Positions 63,901-64,000 of a stretch of DNA of 64,000 nt are shown piece by piece. This DNA is from Varroa destructor. Lineage: Eukaryota; Arthropoda; Arachnida; Mesostigmata; Varroidae. Under the pieces are notes generated by a model. That model saw only the letters and a program-made list of their open reading frames with translations. It ran no database searches and had not been told where the DNA came from. The stretch covers positions 28,214,220 through 28,278,219 of the forward strand of contig NW_019211457.1 in the NCBI RefSeq assembly GCF_002443255.2, in the 5' to 3' direction. Numbering within the stretch: position 1 is the first letter of the stretch; each line of letters begins with the position of its first letter. A program made the translations under genes and the position numbers.

Positions 63901-64000
63901 TCGAAAGTAACCCTGCTCAGGAACTAGTGATTCTGTCAGGCGCTCTCAGCGCCACCCTGACCATAAAGATTGATTTTTAGTTTACGCTGTTACCAAGCGA

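Larger units (their letters stand above)
52841..64000. other. Gene-poor stretch right of the assembly gap
   Basis: No gene is firmly recognised. It holds a possible small exon at 53878-53942, overlapping minus-strand open frames at 53.9-54.4 kb, a GC-richer ATG frame at 55737-55973, perfect short hairpins at 54283-54304 and 54897-54916, and a (TA)n tract at 57932-57959. The rest, to the window end, shows nothing I recognise. Confidence 0.5.

Noticed and set aside
1..64000. CRISPR arrays, operons, bacterial promoters or prophage
   Set aside because: No regularly spaced repeats or compact polycistronic genes are present. The spliced gene and mariner element show the DNA is eukaryotic.

Overview
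The window looks like nuclear DNA of an invertebrate, most likely an arthropod. It is AT-rich (roughly 40% GC by eye) and CG dinucleotides are not depleted. It carries one spliced gene with GT-AG introns, a decayed mariner element and scattered (TA)n tracts. I see no bacterial or viral gene organisation. The composition would suit a mite or a similar chelicerate, but I cannot name the species.

The only gene I can assemble with confidence is on the + strand in the first 17 kb. Five in-frame exons (760-911, 1643-1771, 2725-2971, 15832-15958, 16407-16515) have compatible splice phases and end in a stop codon, with a good polyadenylation signal near 16992. They encode 254 visible residues: an N-terminal Myb/SANT-like DNA-binding domain, a flexible Ser/Ala/Gly/Pro-rich linker, a short BESS-like amphipathic segment and a C-terminal charged coiled coil. 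This is the usual layout of an arthropod Myb/SANT-like (MSANTD-type) DNA-binding protein. The start codon exon is not identified and may lie left of the window. Intron 3 is about 12.9 kb and holds the mariner relic (about 3236-4470). A decayed second copy of the end of exon 2 lies upstream of exon 1 (549-645).

From about 17 kb to 64 kb I find no gene I can assert. This half holds a degenerate Ty3/gypsy-type reverse-transcriptase fragment on the minus strand (about 52.2-52.5 kb), a 100-base assembly gap inside a (TA)n tract (52741-52840), some hairpins and AT microsatellites, and a number of short open frames. A few of those frames have an ATG with a signal-peptide-like or membrane segment, or flanking splice consensus. 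They are listed with low confidence because open frames of this size are expected by chance in 64 kb of such DNA.

The observations most worth a second look are the exon-2 duplicate upstream of the gene, the two in-frame donor sites of exon 3 that would include or remove the BESS-like segment, and the small cluster of minus-strand open frames inside the large intron (14.3-15.0 kb).
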